Assembly (NCBI GenBank): GCA_035651755.1
Contig: DASRFA010000027.1
Span: forward strand, 261,747-325,746
Origin: DASRFA01 sp035651755
GTDB taxonomy: Bacteria > Desulfobacterota > Binatia > UBA12015
Length of the DNA: 64,000 bases
Direction of reading: 5' to 3'
Shown: positions 34,480 to 43,254 of the stretch, one piece after another
Layout: every line of letters begins with the position of its first letter
Numbering within the stretch: position 1 is the stretch's first letter
Program-made: the position numbers and the translations under genes
The notes under the pieces: generated by a model
The model's input: only the letters and a program-made list of their open reading frames with translations
Databases searched by the model: none
Told to the model about the DNA's origin: nothing

Positions 34480-35661
34480 ATGAAGCTCGCCTACAGCCCC
34501 GAACACGAGGCCCTGCGCCAGGAGCTGCGCGCCTACTACGCGAAGCTCTTGACGCCCGAGATCCGGGCCGCCGTCGCCGAGAGCGAGGGCGTCGGGCCCG
34601 TGTGTCGCAAGGTCGTCCGGCAGATGGGCGCCGACGGCTGGCTCGGGATCGGCTGGCCGAAGGAGTACGGCGGCCGCGGCATGACGCCGATCGAGCAGTT
34701 CATCTTCTTCGACGAGTCGATGCGCGCCGGCGCCCCCGTCCCGATGCTGACGATCAACTCGGTCGCACCGACGATCATGCAGTTCGGGAGCGACGAGCAG
34801 AAGAAGTTCTACCTCCCCAAGATCCTGCGCGGCGAGATCCACTTCGCGATCGGCTACACCGAGCCGAGCGCCGGCACCGACCTCGCCTCGCTGCGCACCT
34901 CCGCCGTCCGCGACGGCGACTTCTTCGTCATCAACGGCCAGAAGATCTTCACGAGCCTCGCGACAGACGCCGACTACATCTGGCTCGCCGTCCGGACCGA
35001 CCCCGAGGCGCCCAAGCACAAGGGCATCTCGATGTTCATCGTGCCGCGCGAGACGCCGGGCGTCCGCGTCGCGCCGATCGCGAACATGGGGAACTTCAAC
35101 ACCAACCAGACCTTCTACGACGACGTCCGCGTGCCGGCGGAGAACCTCGTCGGAAAGCTCCACGGCGGCTGGAAGCTCATCACGAACCAGCTGAACCACG
35201 AGCGCGTCACGCTCTGCAGCTCGGGCATGATCGAGGGCCACCTCGAGAACTGCATCCGCTGGGCGAAGGAGACGCGACTTCCCGACGGCCGGCGCGTGAT
35301 CGACCAGGAGTGGGTGCAGGTGATCCTTGCGCGCGTCCACGCGCGGCTCGAGTTCATCCGCCTCATGAACTTCAAGATCGCGTGGGGCGCGGAGCAGGGC
35401 CTGCCGCTCAACCCCGCACACGCGTCGTCGATCAAGGTCTTCGGCACCGAGTTCTACCTCGAGGCCTGCCGCCTCATGCTCGAGGTGATCGGACCGACCG
35501 CGAACCTCCGCCCCGGATCGCCCGAGGCCGCGCTGAACGGCGACATCGCGCGCATGCTGCGCGGAATCCACATCCTCACGTTCGGCGGCGGCACGAACGA
35601 GATGCAGCGCGACCTGATCGCGCTCTTCGGACTGTCGATGCCCGTGATGCCGCGGTTCTAG
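34480..35661 (+). CDS. Acyl-CoA dehydrogenase
   Basis: 393 residues. The FAD-binding middle is clear: AIGYTEPSAGTDLASLRTSA (~122), FFVINGQKIFTSLATDADYIWL (FAD/substrate) and the helical C-terminal domain with RMLRGIHILTFGGGTNEMQRDLIAL (~365), the usual G-G-T-N-E-x-Q FAD loop. This is the FadE-type subgroup found beside luciferase-like monooxygenases. It opens a rightward operon with LLM and a second acyl-CoA dehydrogenase. RBS GAGGG precedes the ATG. The catalytic base Glu is not assigned. Pairing of this and the later 373-residue dehydrogenase as a heteromeric enzyme is possible. Confidence 0.85.
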   Translation: MKLAYSPEHEALRQELRAYYAKLLTPEIRAAVAESEGVGPVCRKVVRQMGADGWLGIGWPKEYGGRGMTPIEQFIFFDESMRAGAPVPMLTINSVAPTIMQFGSDEQKKFYLPKILRGEIHFAIGYTEPSAGTDLASLRTSAVRDGDFFVINGQKIFTSLATDADYIWLAVRTDPEAPKHKGISMFIVPRETPGVRVAPIANMGNFNTNQTFYDDVRVPAENLVGKLHGGWKLITNQLNHERVTLCSSGMIEGHLENCIRWAKETRLPDGRRVIDQEWVQVILARVHARLEFIRLMNFKIAWGAEQGLPLNPAHASSIKVFGTEFYLEACRLMLEVIGPTANLRPGSPEAALNGDIARMLRGIHILTFGGGTNEMQRDLIALFGLSMPVMPRF

Positions 35662-35686
35662 GCTTCGAGCTCGCACGGAGGAAACG

Positions 35687-36799
35687 ATGCACGTCGGAAT
35701 GGGAGCGATCTTTCAGAACCCCGAGGACGAGCGGTCCGACCGCGACGTCTACGCGGACGACCTCCGCCTGATCGACCTCGCGGAGCCCCTCGGCTTCGAG
35801 TCGGTCTGGGGCGTGGAGCACCACTTCACCGACTACACGATGTGCCCGGACGTCCTGCAATTCCTCACCTGGGCCGCCGCCCGGACGCAGAAGATCCAGG
35901 TCGGCTCGATGGTCGTCGTGCTGCCGTGGCACGACCCCGTGCGCGTCGCGGAAGAGGTCTCGATGCTCGACAACATGAGCGGCGGCCGCCTGATCTTCGG
36001 GATCGGCCGCGGCCTCGGCCGCGTCGAGTTCAACGGGTTCCGCGTGCCGATGGACGAGTCGCGCGCGCGCTTCGTCGAGAGCGCGCAGATGATCCTGCGC
36101 GGCCTCGAGCACGGTTTCCTCGAGTACGACGGGAAGTACGTCAAGCAGCCGCGGGTCGCGATCCGGCCGAAGCCGTTCAAGAGCTTCCGCGGCCGGACGT
36201 ACGCCGCCGCGGTGTCTCCCGAGTCGTCGCGCATCATGGCCGAGCTCGGGATCGGAATTCTGATCATCCCGCAGAAGCCGTGGGACCAGGTCGAGGCCGA
36301 GCTCGCCGACTACCGGCGCGTCTACCGCGACGTGAACGGCGCCGACGCGCCGCCCCCGATCGTCGCCGGCTGGACCTTCTGCGACGAGAGCCCGGAGCGG
36401 GCCCGCGAGATGGCCGTCCGCTACATCGGCGGCTACTGGAAGACGGTCATCAAGCACTACGAGCTCAAGGGCGATCATCTCATGAAGACGATCGGCTACG
36501 AGTCGTACGGCCGGATGCAGGAGCTGATCTCGGGCGGCGCCGAGAGCGCGCTCACCGAGTTCTTCCTGGACCTCCAGATCTGGGGCACGCCCGAGCAGTG
36601 CGTGGAGAAGATCCGCGACCGCCTCGGCCGCACCGGCGGCGAGAGCTACGTCGCGATCTTCAGCTACGCCGGCATGTCGTTCCCCGACGCGGAGCGCAGC
36701 ATGCGCCTCTTCGCGCGCGAGGTGCTGCCCGAGCTCAAGTCGTCACCGATTCCGAAGCGCGCGTCCACCGGCGCCGCCGCCGCGACCGCCGCCTCCTGA
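35687..36799 (+). CDS. Luciferase-like (LLM) flavin-dependent oxidoreductase
   Basis: 370 residues, TIM-barrel. N-terminal AIFQNPEDERSDRDVYADDL and LGFESVWGVEHHFTDYTMCPDV, then VGSMVVVLPWHDPVRVAEEV, GGRLIFGIGRGLGRVEF and the C-terminal WGTPEQCVEKIRDRL, all typical of bacterial LLM proteins that use FMN or F420. It follows the acyl-CoA dehydrogenase by 25 bp, with a clear GGAGGAAACG. The operon setting suggests oxidation of a hydrophobic acyl, ketone or similar compound. Substrate and reductant partner are not shown. The C-terminus is Ala-rich. Confidence 0.85.
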   Translation: MHVGMGAIFQNPEDERSDRDVYADDLRLIDLAEPLGFESVWGVEHHFTDYTMCPDVLQFLTWAAARTQKIQVGSMVVVLPWHDPVRVAEEVSMLDNMSGGRLIFGIGRGLGRVEFNGFRVPMDESRARFVESAQMILRGLEHGFLEYDGKYVKQPRVAIRPKPFKSFRGRTYAAAVSPESSRIMAELGIGILIIPQKPWDQVEAELADYRRVYRDVNGADAPPPIVAGWTFCDESPERAREMAVRYIGGYWKTVIKHYELKGDHLMKTIGYESYGRMQELISGGAESALTEFFLDLQIWGTPEQCVEKIRDRLGRTGGESYVAIFSYAGMSFPDAERSMRLFAREVLPELKSSPIPKRASTGAAAATAAS

Positions 36800-36830
36800 C
36801 CACCTCACGACGCCGAGGAGCACATCGCGC

Positions 36831-37952
36831 ATGGACTTCACCCTCACCGACGAGCAGAAGGCGCTCTCCGAGCTGGCGGGCCAGATCTTCACGGACCACG
36901 GCGCGCTCGACCGGCTGAAGGCGATCGAGCGGAACGACGAGGGCTTCGATCCCGAGGCCTGGTCCGCGCTCGCCAAGACCGGCCTCCTCGGCGCGGCGCT
37001 CTCGGAGGAGGCGGGCGGGATCGGCGGCGGCTTCGTCGAGGCGTGTCTCCTCCTCGAGCAGCAGGGGAAGCGGGTCGTGTCGGTGCCGCTCCTCCAGACC
37101 GTCGTCGCGGGCGCGATGCCGATCGCGCGCTTCGGGACGCGCGCGCAGCGCGAGCGCTGGCTGCCCGGCATCCTCGCGGGTGAAGCCGTGCTCACGGCGG
37201 CGCTCACCGAGCTCGCCACGCCGGACCCGCGCTCGCCCGTCACGGTCGCGAAGCGCGCCCCATCGGGCTGGCGCCTCTCCGGCGTCAAGGTCGGGGTGCC
37301 GTTCGCGGAGCGCGCGGACGCGATCGTCGTGCCCGCGCGCACCGACGACGGCCGGGTCGCCGTCTTCCTCGTCGAGCGCGGCGCGCGCGGCATGACGATG
37401 GCGCGCGAGCAGACGATGAACTGGGAGCCCGACGCGCGGGTCGACCTGGCCGACGTCGACGTCGGCCCGGACGCGGTCCTCGGCTCGATCGACTCGGGCG
37501 CCGACGTCCTCGCGTGGATCGTCGACCACGTGACGGTCGGCCTGTGCGCGATCGCGACCGGCGTCTGCCAGGAAGCGCTCCGCATCACCGCCGAGTACGC
37601 GTCCAACCGGAAGCAGTTCGACAAGCCGATCGCGATGTTCCAGGCGGTCGGCCAGCGCATGGCCGACGGCTACATCGACAACGAGGCCGTCTCGCTCACG
37701 ATGTGGCAGGCGGCGACCCGCCTCGCCGACGACATGCCGTCCGACGCCGAGATCGCGACCGCGAAGTTCTGGGCGGCGGAGGCCGGCAGCCGGATCGGCC
37801 ACACGGGCCTCCACATCCACGGCGGCATCTCGATCGACGTCGACTATCCGATCCACCGCTACTTCCTGTGGGCGAAGCAGATCGAGTACACGCTCGGCGG
37901 CGCGACGCCGCAGCTCGTGCGGCTCGGCGGCTTGATCGCCGGGGCGGCCTGA
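36831..37952 (+). CDS. Acyl-CoA dehydrogenase, second subunit-like
   Basis: 373 residues starting MDFTLTDEQKALSELAG. It is shorter and more diverged than the first dehydrogenase: the middle loop is TAALTELATPDPRSPV, with no conserved TEP-x-AGSD stretch. The C-terminal half keeps RKQFDKPIAMFQAVGQRMAD and HTGLHIHGGISIDVDYPIHR. The pattern of a divergent ~370-residue partner next to a full-size one is seen in heterotetrameric steroid-type acyl-CoA dehydrogenases of Mycobacterium (FadE28/FadE29 type). The operon has an LLM gene between them. Intergenic distance to DoxX is 4 bp. Confidence 0.85.
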   Translation: MDFTLTDEQKALSELAGQIFTDHGALDRLKAIERNDEGFDPEAWSALAKTGLLGAALSEEAGGIGGGFVEACLLLEQQGKRVVSVPLLQTVVAGAMPIARFGTRAQRERWLPGILAGEAVLTAALTELATPDPRSPVTVAKRAPSGWRLSGVKVGVPFAERADAIVVPARTDDGRVAVFLVERGARGMTMAREQTMNWEPDARVDLADVDVGPDAVLGSIDSGADVLAWIVDHVTVGLCAIATGVCQEALRITAEYASNRKQFDKPIAMFQAVGQRMADGYIDNEAVSLTMWQAATRLADDMPSDAEIATAKFWAAEAGSRIGHTGLHIHGGISIDVDYPIHRYFLWAKQIEYTLGGATPQLVRLGGLIAGAA

Positions 37953-37956
37953 GGCG

Positions 37957-38433
37957 ATGGCGCTCTCGGCGGAGCGGCCGGTGGCCGTGGGCGCGGGCGA
38001 GGCGGTGCGTCCGTCGGACGTCCACGTCGAGCGCCCCGCGATCGGGCTCGCGGGGCGCATCCTCTTCACGCTGATCTTCTTCCTCTCCGGCATCACGCAC
38101 TTCACCGGGATGGCGGACTACGTCGCGCTCATGCCGTCCGCGATCCCGTTCCGCCCCTTCTGGGTCGCGATCTCGGGCGTCGTCGAGCTGGCCGGCGCGA
38201 CGATGATCCTGACGAACCGGTACCCGCGCCTGGGCGGGTGGCTGATCGCGCTCTTCCTCGTGCCGGTCACGATCGTCGTGCACGGCGTCTGGATGGTGAC
38301 CGACCCGGACCCCCGCATGCGCGCGATCCAGATCTCGTTCTTCCTGAAGGGCCTCGCGATGACCGGCTGCGCGCTCCTCATCACGCAGCTCGGCGTGAGC
38401 CAGCCGAACGGCGCGCGTGGCCGGAGCCGCTGA
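37957..38433 (+). CDS. DoxX-family membrane protein
   Basis: 158 residues. Four hydrophobic helices (about 22-40, 55-75, 85-102 and 108-135): GRILFTLIFFLSGITHFTGM, FWVAISGVVELAGATMI, LGGWLIALFLVPVTIVV and FFLKGLAMTGCALLI. This is the DoxX/DoxD-like fold, in which subunits associate with quinone- or thiosulfate-linked oxidoreductases. It begins 4 bp after the preceding stop (TGAGGCGATG) so it is translationally coupled. Likely it serves redox coupling for the operon's flavoenzymes. Confidence 0.8.
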   Translation: MALSAERPVAVGAGEAVRPSDVHVERPAIGLAGRILFTLIFFLSGITHFTGMADYVALMPSAIPFRPFWVAISGVVELAGATMILTNRYPRLGGWLIALFLVPVTIVVHGVWMVTDPDPRMRAIQISFFLKGLAMTGCALLITQLGVSQPNGARGRSR

Positions 38434-38457
38434 GCGCGCGCGCTCGCGACGCCGGCG

Positions 38458-39417
38458 GTGACGCTCCTTCTCGCGCGCTCGGACGTCGAGTTTCTCCTCG
38501 ATCCGGCGGCGCTCGTGCCGGCGCTCCGCGCCGCGTTCGTGGCGTACTCGACCGGCGACGGCGCGAAAGCGCTCCGCGTGCGATCGCCGCTTCCCGGCCC
38601 TGGGACCGCGACGGTGCTGTTCCCCGGCGTCGCGCCGGGCGTCCCCGCCTACACCGTCAAGGTGCATGCGAAGTTCCCGCGCCAGCAGCCGGCGATCCGC
38701 GGCGTCCTGTGTGTTCACGCCGCGGAGACCGGAGATCTCCTCGCGGTCATGGATTCGACATACCTGACCGCCGTCCGGACCGGGCTCGCGGGCGCGCTCG
38801 CGGCCGACGTGCTCGCGCGACCGGACGCGGTCGCGGTCGCGATCGTCGGCGCCGGGGTGCAGGGGGCGCAGCAGCTGCGCGCGCTCGCCGGGATGCGAGC
38901 GATCGCACGCGTGCGCGTCTTCGACACGGCCGCCGAACGCGCCGCCGCGTTCGCGCGCGCGATCGGCGCGGAGCTCGCGCTCGCGATCGAGCCGTCCGAT
39001 TCCGTCGTCGCGGCCGTGCGCGATGCCGGCATCGTGCTCGCGGCGACGTGGGCTCGCGAGCCGTTCCTGCACGCGGGGATGCTCGCGCCGGGGGCCCACG
39101 TGACGACGCTCGGCGCCGACGAGCCGGGGAAGGCGGAGGTCGCCGCCGACGTGCTGCGCGACGCCGTCTTCGTCTGCGACGATCGCGCGCTCGCGGTCGA
39201 GATGGGCGCGCTCGCCGGTGTCGGGCTCGGGCCCGAGGCGGTCGCCGCCGAGCTCGGCGAGGTGCTCGCCGGCCGGCATCCCGGCCGGACGAGCGCGGAT
39301 CAGATCACGGTCTACGGTGGCGTCGGCCTCGCGTTCCAGGACGCGGTCGCGGCGTGGGCGGTGCTCGAGGCTGCGCGCGAGCGCGGGGTCGGGCGCGAGG
39401 TCGACTTCCTCGCGTGA
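38458..39417 (+). CDS. Ornithine cyclodeaminase/mu-crystallin-family protein
   Basis: 319 residues from a GTG. The OCD/mu-crystallin fold is recognised by AYTVKVHAKFPRQQPAIRG, VMDSTYLTAVRTGLAGALAA and the NAD(P) loop VAIVGAGVQGAQQLRALAG (~137). TLGADEPGKAEVA and ITVYGGVGLAFQDAVAAW follow. Members are ornithine cyclodeaminases, imine reductases or alanine dehydrogenase-like enzymes. The substrate is not predicted here. It is separated by 24 bp from DoxX and by 28 bp from the methyltransferase, all rightward. Confidence 0.85.
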   Translation: MTLLLARSDVEFLLDPAALVPALRAAFVAYSTGDGAKALRVRSPLPGPGTATVLFPGVAPGVPAYTVKVHAKFPRQQPAIRGVLCVHAAETGDLLAVMDSTYLTAVRTGLAGALAADVLARPDAVAVAIVGAGVQGAQQLRALAGMRAIARVRVFDTAAERAAAFARAIGAELALAIEPSDSVVAAVRDAGIVLAATWAREPFLHAGMLAPGAHVTTLGADEPGKAEVAADVLRDAVFVCDDRALAVEMGALAGVGLGPEAVAAELGEVLAGRHPGRTSADQITVYGGVGLAFQDAVAAWAVLEAARERGVGREVDFLA

Positions 39418-39445
39418 GCGCTCCGGCGATGGCACGATCGCCGGC

Positions 39446-40261
39446 ATGGAGGACGATCGTCCGAGCCGGACGGCCCTCGGGGCGGCGTTCCTCCGCGCCG
39501 CGCATCAGGTGCTCGACGACCCGCGCGTGCTCGACGACCCGATCGCCCCGAGGCTGCTCGGCGCCGACGCGGAAGCCGAGCTCGGCGCCGATCCGGCGCA
39601 TTTCGAGACGCCCGAGATGCGCGGGATGCGCGCGTTCATCGCGCTCCGCAGCCGCTACGCCGAGGACCACCTCGCGCGGGCGGTGGCACGCGGCGTCCGC
39701 CAGCTCGTGGTGCTCGGCGCCGGCTTCGACACGTTCGCGTACCGCAACCCGCACCCGGAGCTGCGCGTCCTCGAGGTGGACCGTCCCGCGACCCAGGCGG
39801 CGAAGCGGGCGCGCCTCGCGGAAGCCGGCATCGCGATCCCCGGCTCGCTCGCGTTCGTGCCGCTCGACTTCGAGCGCGAGACGCTCGGAGCAGGCCTCGC
39901 CCGCGCCGGCTTCCGCGCGCACGTCCCCAGCTTCTTCTCGTGGCTCGGCGTCACCGTGTACTTGACGCGTGACGCGGTGATGCAGACGCTTCGCTTCGTC
40001 GCGACGGAGACCGCGCCGGGCAGCGAGATCGTGTTCACGTTCGTCGAGGCGCCGAACCCCCTCGCCGAGCGCACGGCCGAGCTCGGGGAGCGCTGGCAGA
40101 GCTACTTCGAGCCCGCCGCGCTCGCGCGCGAGCTCGCCGGCCTGGGGTTCTCGTCCACCGAGCACCTCGACCCGGTCGCCGCGAACCGCCGCTACTTCGG
40201 CGGGCGCTCCGACGGCCTCGCCGTCGGCCCGACCGGCCACCTCATGAGCGCGATCGTCTGA
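39446..40261 (+). CDS. LCM-type SAM-dependent methyltransferase
   Basis: 271 residues from MEDDRPSRTA. This is the leucine-carboxyl-methyltransferase-like family (TIGR00027): ALGAAFLRAAHQVLDDPRVL opening, RYAEDHLARAVARG, the SAM-binding LVVLGAGFDTFAYR (~87), LRVLEVDRPATQ, FVPLDFERE, and FSWLGVTVYLTRDAVMQTL. The family is abundant in actinobacteria and Binatota-like genomes, where substrates are unknown small carboxylates. The start is chosen because the ATG follows the previous stop by 28 bp. Last gene of the rightward acyl-CoA operon. Confidence 0.9.
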   Translation: MEDDRPSRTALGAAFLRAAHQVLDDPRVLDDPIAPRLLGADAEAELGADPAHFETPEMRGMRAFIALRSRYAEDHLARAVARGVRQLVVLGAGFDTFAYRNPHPELRVLEVDRPATQAAKRARLAEAGIAIPGSLAFVPLDFERETLGAGLARAGFRAHVPSFFSWLGVTVYLTRDAVMQTLRFVATETAPGSEIVFTFVEAPNPLAERTAELGERWQSYFEPAALARELAGLGFSSTEHLDPVAANRRYFGGRSDGLAVGPTGHLMSAIV

Positions 40262-40279
40262 TCCCGCCCGCGCCGCCGA

Positions 40280-41596
40280 TCAGGGGCAGTCGCCGATCGC
40301 GTACAGGACCGGCGCGACCTTGTCGCCGTTGCCGATGTACAGGCGCCCCGGGCCGCCGATGACCGGGCTCGACTGGAAGACCGTTCCGGCGTCGTCGCCG
40401 AGCTGCCACAGCACGCGGCCGCCGCCGGCGCCGTTGCCGTTCGGGTCGAGCGCGTAGAGTGTGGTCTTGACGGCGACGTAGATCGTCCCGTCGCTTCCGA
40501 CGACGGCCTGGTTGTTCCGGAAACGACCCTTTCCGGCCGGGATCGGGAACGACCACGCGAGGCTGCCGTCCTGATGGATCGCGTAGAAGGTCGAGGACGC
40601 GGCGCCGCGGGACGCGCCCACGTAGAGCGTCCCGTCGAGGCCGAGCGCGGGCGGCGACTCGATGCGCTCCCGCCCCGTCGAGAAGAGAAGGGCGACCGTG
40701 CCGTCGGGTTCGACGGCGAACACGCCGGCGTCGAAGCCGACGAAGATGCGGCCGGTCGCCGGATCGACGACGGGCGTGTAGTTCGGCCACGGCGCGGCGT
40801 TCGGGCGGAGCTCGAGGACGCGCCGCCAGCGCTCCGCGCCGGTCGCCGCGTCGAGCGCGTGGAGCGTCGTGCCGCGCGAGGTCACGTAGAGCGTCGCGGC
40901 ATCGGGGCTGAGCGCGGGCGAGACGTTCCGGATCCCGCCGCCGAGCTGCGTGCACCACTTCACCTGGCGCGTCGAGCCCGGACACATCGCGAAGAGCCAG
41001 CCGGCGCCGAGCGAGTTGGAGCCCATGTACACGACGCCGTTCGGCGCGATCGAAGGAGACGTCGTGATGTCGCCGTCCGTGCAGACCTTCTGGCGCCAGA
41101 GCACGGTCGCCGTAGGCGAACCCGGCTCGATCGCCCACAGGTCGTTGTCGCGCGTGCCGATGTAGACGGTGCCGTCGGAGGCGATCGCCGGCGCGGAGCG
41201 GTCCGCGAGGCGGCCCTCCTCGTTCGTCGAGCACCAGAGCGCGGTGCCGGTCGCGGGTTCGATCGCGCACACCGGGAAGCGCGCGTTTCCGACGTAGACG
41301 GTCCCGTCCTCGCCGATCGACGGCGTCGAGAGGAAGGCCTGCGCGCCCTGCCAGCGCCAGACGACCTGGTTGCACGTCGGCCCGGCGTACGGGCTCCGGC
41401 CCGTGTGCTGCGCGTCGTGCTGGAACATCGGCCAAGCCGACGCGGCCGGGCCGCCGCCTGCCGGGCAACCGACGCTCGCGTCCGGGCAGATCTGCTTCCG
41501 CTGCTCGAGGCTGCAGCGGAGGTCCGCGGCGCGCGCCGCCGCGATGCTGCCGCAGACGATCGCCGCGCAGGCGGTCGCGGTTGCGATCCTCCTCAC
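40280..41596 (-). CDS. Secreted PQQ-like beta-propeller protein
   Basis: 438 residues. A signal peptide ends in SIAAARAAD. The body has eight or so repeats of the GTVYVG/ALDAATG type (GEDGTVYVGNARFPVCAIEP, SDGTVYIGTRDNDLWAIEP, GTTLHALDAATGAERW), characteristic of BamB/PQQ-type WD-like propellers. Eight cysteines in the mature part suggest an extracytoplasmic disulphide-bonded protein. No PQQ dehydrogenase metal or quinone residues are evident, so it is probably a scaffold or sensor. The GTG start is chosen; its 18-bp gap to the convergent methyltransferase leaves no room for a larger neighbour. Confidence 0.75.
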   Translation of the reverse strand: MRRIATATACAAIVCGSIAAARAADLRCSLEQRKQICPDASVGCPAGGGPAASAWPMFQHDAQHTGRSPYAGPTCNQVVWRWQGAQAFLSTPSIGEDGTVYVGNARFPVCAIEPATGTALWCSTNEEGRLADRSAPAIASDGTVYIGTRDNDLWAIEPGSPTATVLWRQKVCTDGDITTSPSIAPNGVVYMGSNSLGAGWLFAMCPGSTRQVKWCTQLGGGIRNVSPALSPDAATLYVTSRGTTLHALDAATGAERWRRVLELRPNAAPWPNYTPVVDPATGRIFVGFDAGVFAVEPDGTVALLFSTGRERIESPPALGLDGTLYVGASRGAASSTFYAIHQDGSLAWSFPIPAGKGRFRNNQAVVGSDGTIYVAVKTTLYALDPNGNGAGGGRVLWQLGDDAGTVFQSSPVIGGPGRLYIGNGDKVAPVLYAIGDCP

Positions 41597-41669
41597 GCAT
41601 CCGGCCTACCGCGCCCGCCGCTCTTGACGCAACGCTCTTTCGGCGGGCTCGCCGTCGGGCGCCGCGAGC

Positions 41670-42311
41670 CTACGGCAGGTGCCGGGCGACGAACGTCCGG
41701 ACGGCGGCCAGGACCGCGGCGTCCCATTCGGCCTGCGAGCGTCCCGTCGCCGCCTCGTCCTTCTTCCGGAGGACCAGCGAGTGGTCTCCGCCCTCGACCA
41801 CGAAGAGCTCGCTCGGCGCCGTCATCGACCGGCGCACGCCCGCGAGGTCGTCGAGCGGGCAGAGCGGGTCGCGCGTCCCCTGGACGAAGAGGACCGGCGT
41901 CGCGAGCGCGAGGAGCACTGCATCGCGGCGCTTCCCGCTTCCGGCCGCGACCAGCGGGTAGCCGAAGCAGACGAGCGCCGCGGGCGCGCCGGCGTCACCT
42001 GCGAGCTCGCAGGCGAGGTGGCACCCGACGCGTCCGCCCATCGACTTGCCGGCGAGGACGACCGGTCGATCCCGCCCGTGGCGCTCGCGCGCGCGCTCGA
42101 GCGCCGCGCGATGCGCGGCGACCAGGACCGGCAGGCGGTCCGGCGACTTCCGCCCTTCGATCACATACGCGTAGTCGAGCGCCTCGACGCTTCCGATCGC
42201 CGCGAGCCGCTCCGCCCAGGCGCGCATCCACGGCGAGGTCGACGGCGCGCCCGCGCCGGGCGCGAGCAGCACGACGGGCGCGTCACGCGTGTCGGGGTCT
42301 CGAGCGCTCAT
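41670..42311 (-). CDS. KANL3/Tex30-type alpha/beta hydrolase
   Basis: 213 residues from MSARDPDTRD (an Arg-rich upstream extension is dismissed). Alpha/beta-hydrolase core: oxyanion loop VVLLAPGAGAPS, nucleophile Ser in LAGKSMGGRVG (~94), acid Asp in VQGTRDPLCPLDD (~151) and His in EGGDHSLVL (~179). This layout matches the small KANL3/Tex30/dienelactone-hydrolase-like proteins of bacteria. It may be an esterase or thioesterase. It sits divergently to the HipA-like kinase. Confidence 0.8.
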   Translation of the reverse strand: MSARDPDTRDAPVVLLAPGAGAPSTSPWMRAWAERLAAIGSVEALDYAYVIEGRKSPDRLPVLVAAHRAALERARERHGRDRPVVLAGKSMGGRVGCHLACELAGDAGAPAALVCFGYPLVAAGSGKRRDAVLLALATPVLFVQGTRDPLCPLDDLAGVRRSMTAPSELFVVEGGDHSLVLRKKDEAATGRSQAEWDAAVLAAVRTFVARHLP

Positions 42312-42436
42312 CGCCGATCGCGATCGTCGCGCACGTCGCCGGACGCGACAAGCGAGCCGCACGGGGCGCGGCGCCACGCGCCGGCGGACCGCGCGCGTTG
42401 CGGATCCCGCGTCCCTGCAGCTAGGTCGGAAGAGCC

Positions 42437-43249
42437 GTGCAGACCCACCGCGCCCGCCGAATCGTCGCCGCCGAGTGGCGCGGGAGCTCCCTGCCGGTCG
42501 TCGTGGAGACCGACGCCGGCCCGTTCGTGACGAAGCTCAGGGGCGCCGCCCAGGGGACGGCCGCGCTGGTGGCCGAGATCGTCGTCGCCTCGCTCGCGGA
42601 GGCGATCGGGCTCCGTGTCCCCGAGCGCGCTCTGGTCGCGCTCGACCCAGGCGTCGCGTGCGACGATCGCCACGCCGAGCTCGCAGATCTCCTCGGTCGA
42701 AGCCGCGGCACGAACCTCGGCTTCCGCCTCCTGGAGGGCGCGCGCGATCTGCGCCCGGGCGACGTCGCGCGGGTCGGCCGCGATCTCGCCTCGGCGATCG
42801 CATGGCTCGACGGCCTGGTGATGAACCCCGACCGGACGCCGCGGAACCCCAACCTGCTCGTCGACGAGCGAGATCTCTGGCTCATCGACCACGGCGCCGC
42901 TCTGCCGTTCCAGCACGACTGGGCGAGCCTGACGGAGGAGTCTCCGCGCGCTGCCGCTGCACCGCCGTCGCGCCACGTCCTGCACGAGCGCGCGAGCGCG
43001 GTCGACGAATGGGACCCGCTGCTCGCCGCCGCGCTCGACCGCGATCGCCTCCGCGCCGCGGTGAGCGAGGTGCCGGACGACTTCCTGAGCCCGCTCCTGC
43101 CGCCGTCGGCGGGCGTCGCTGCGCTCCCGCGGCGACGCGACGCCTACGTCGCGTTCCTGTGGAAGCGGCTCCGGCCGCCGCGCCCGTTCGTCCGCGCTGG
43201 CCTCCACGCGGCTTCGGCCGCCGGCGGCGCGGCGCCCGGCGCTCTCTAG
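42437..43249 (+). CDS. HipA-like kinase-domain protein
   Basis: 270 residues from a GTG. The kinase core has the HipA-type short N-lobe (LPVVVETDAGPFVTKLRG), a helical lobe, and the catalytic segment WLDGLVMNPDRTPRNPNLLV (~120) followed by LWLIDHGAALPF, which aligns with HipA's D-x-x-x-x-N and DxD-type residues. The full HipA N-terminal subdomain is absent and no hipB-like DNA-binding gene adjoins, so toxin function is doubtful; this is the PF20613-like standalone group. It is followed 5 bp later by a sulfatase. Confidence 0.7.
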   Translation: MQTHRARRIVAAEWRGSSLPVVVETDAGPFVTKLRGAAQGTAALVAEIVVASLAEAIGLRVPERALVALDPGVACDDRHAELADLLGRSRGTNLGFRLLEGARDLRPGDVARVGRDLASAIAWLDGLVMNPDRTPRNPNLLVDERDLWLIDHGAALPFQHDWASLTEESPRAAAAPPSRHVLHERASAVDEWDPLLAAALDRDRLRAAVSEVPDDFLSPLLPPSAGVAALPRRRDAYVAFLWKRLRPPRPFVRAGLHAASAAGGAAPGAL

Positions 43250-43254
43250 CGACC

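Noticed and set aside
42437..43249. HipA-like protein as a persistence toxin
   Set aside because: The usual HipA N-terminal subdomain is missing and no HipB-type DNA-binding partner adjoins, so it is annotated only as a kinase-domain protein.
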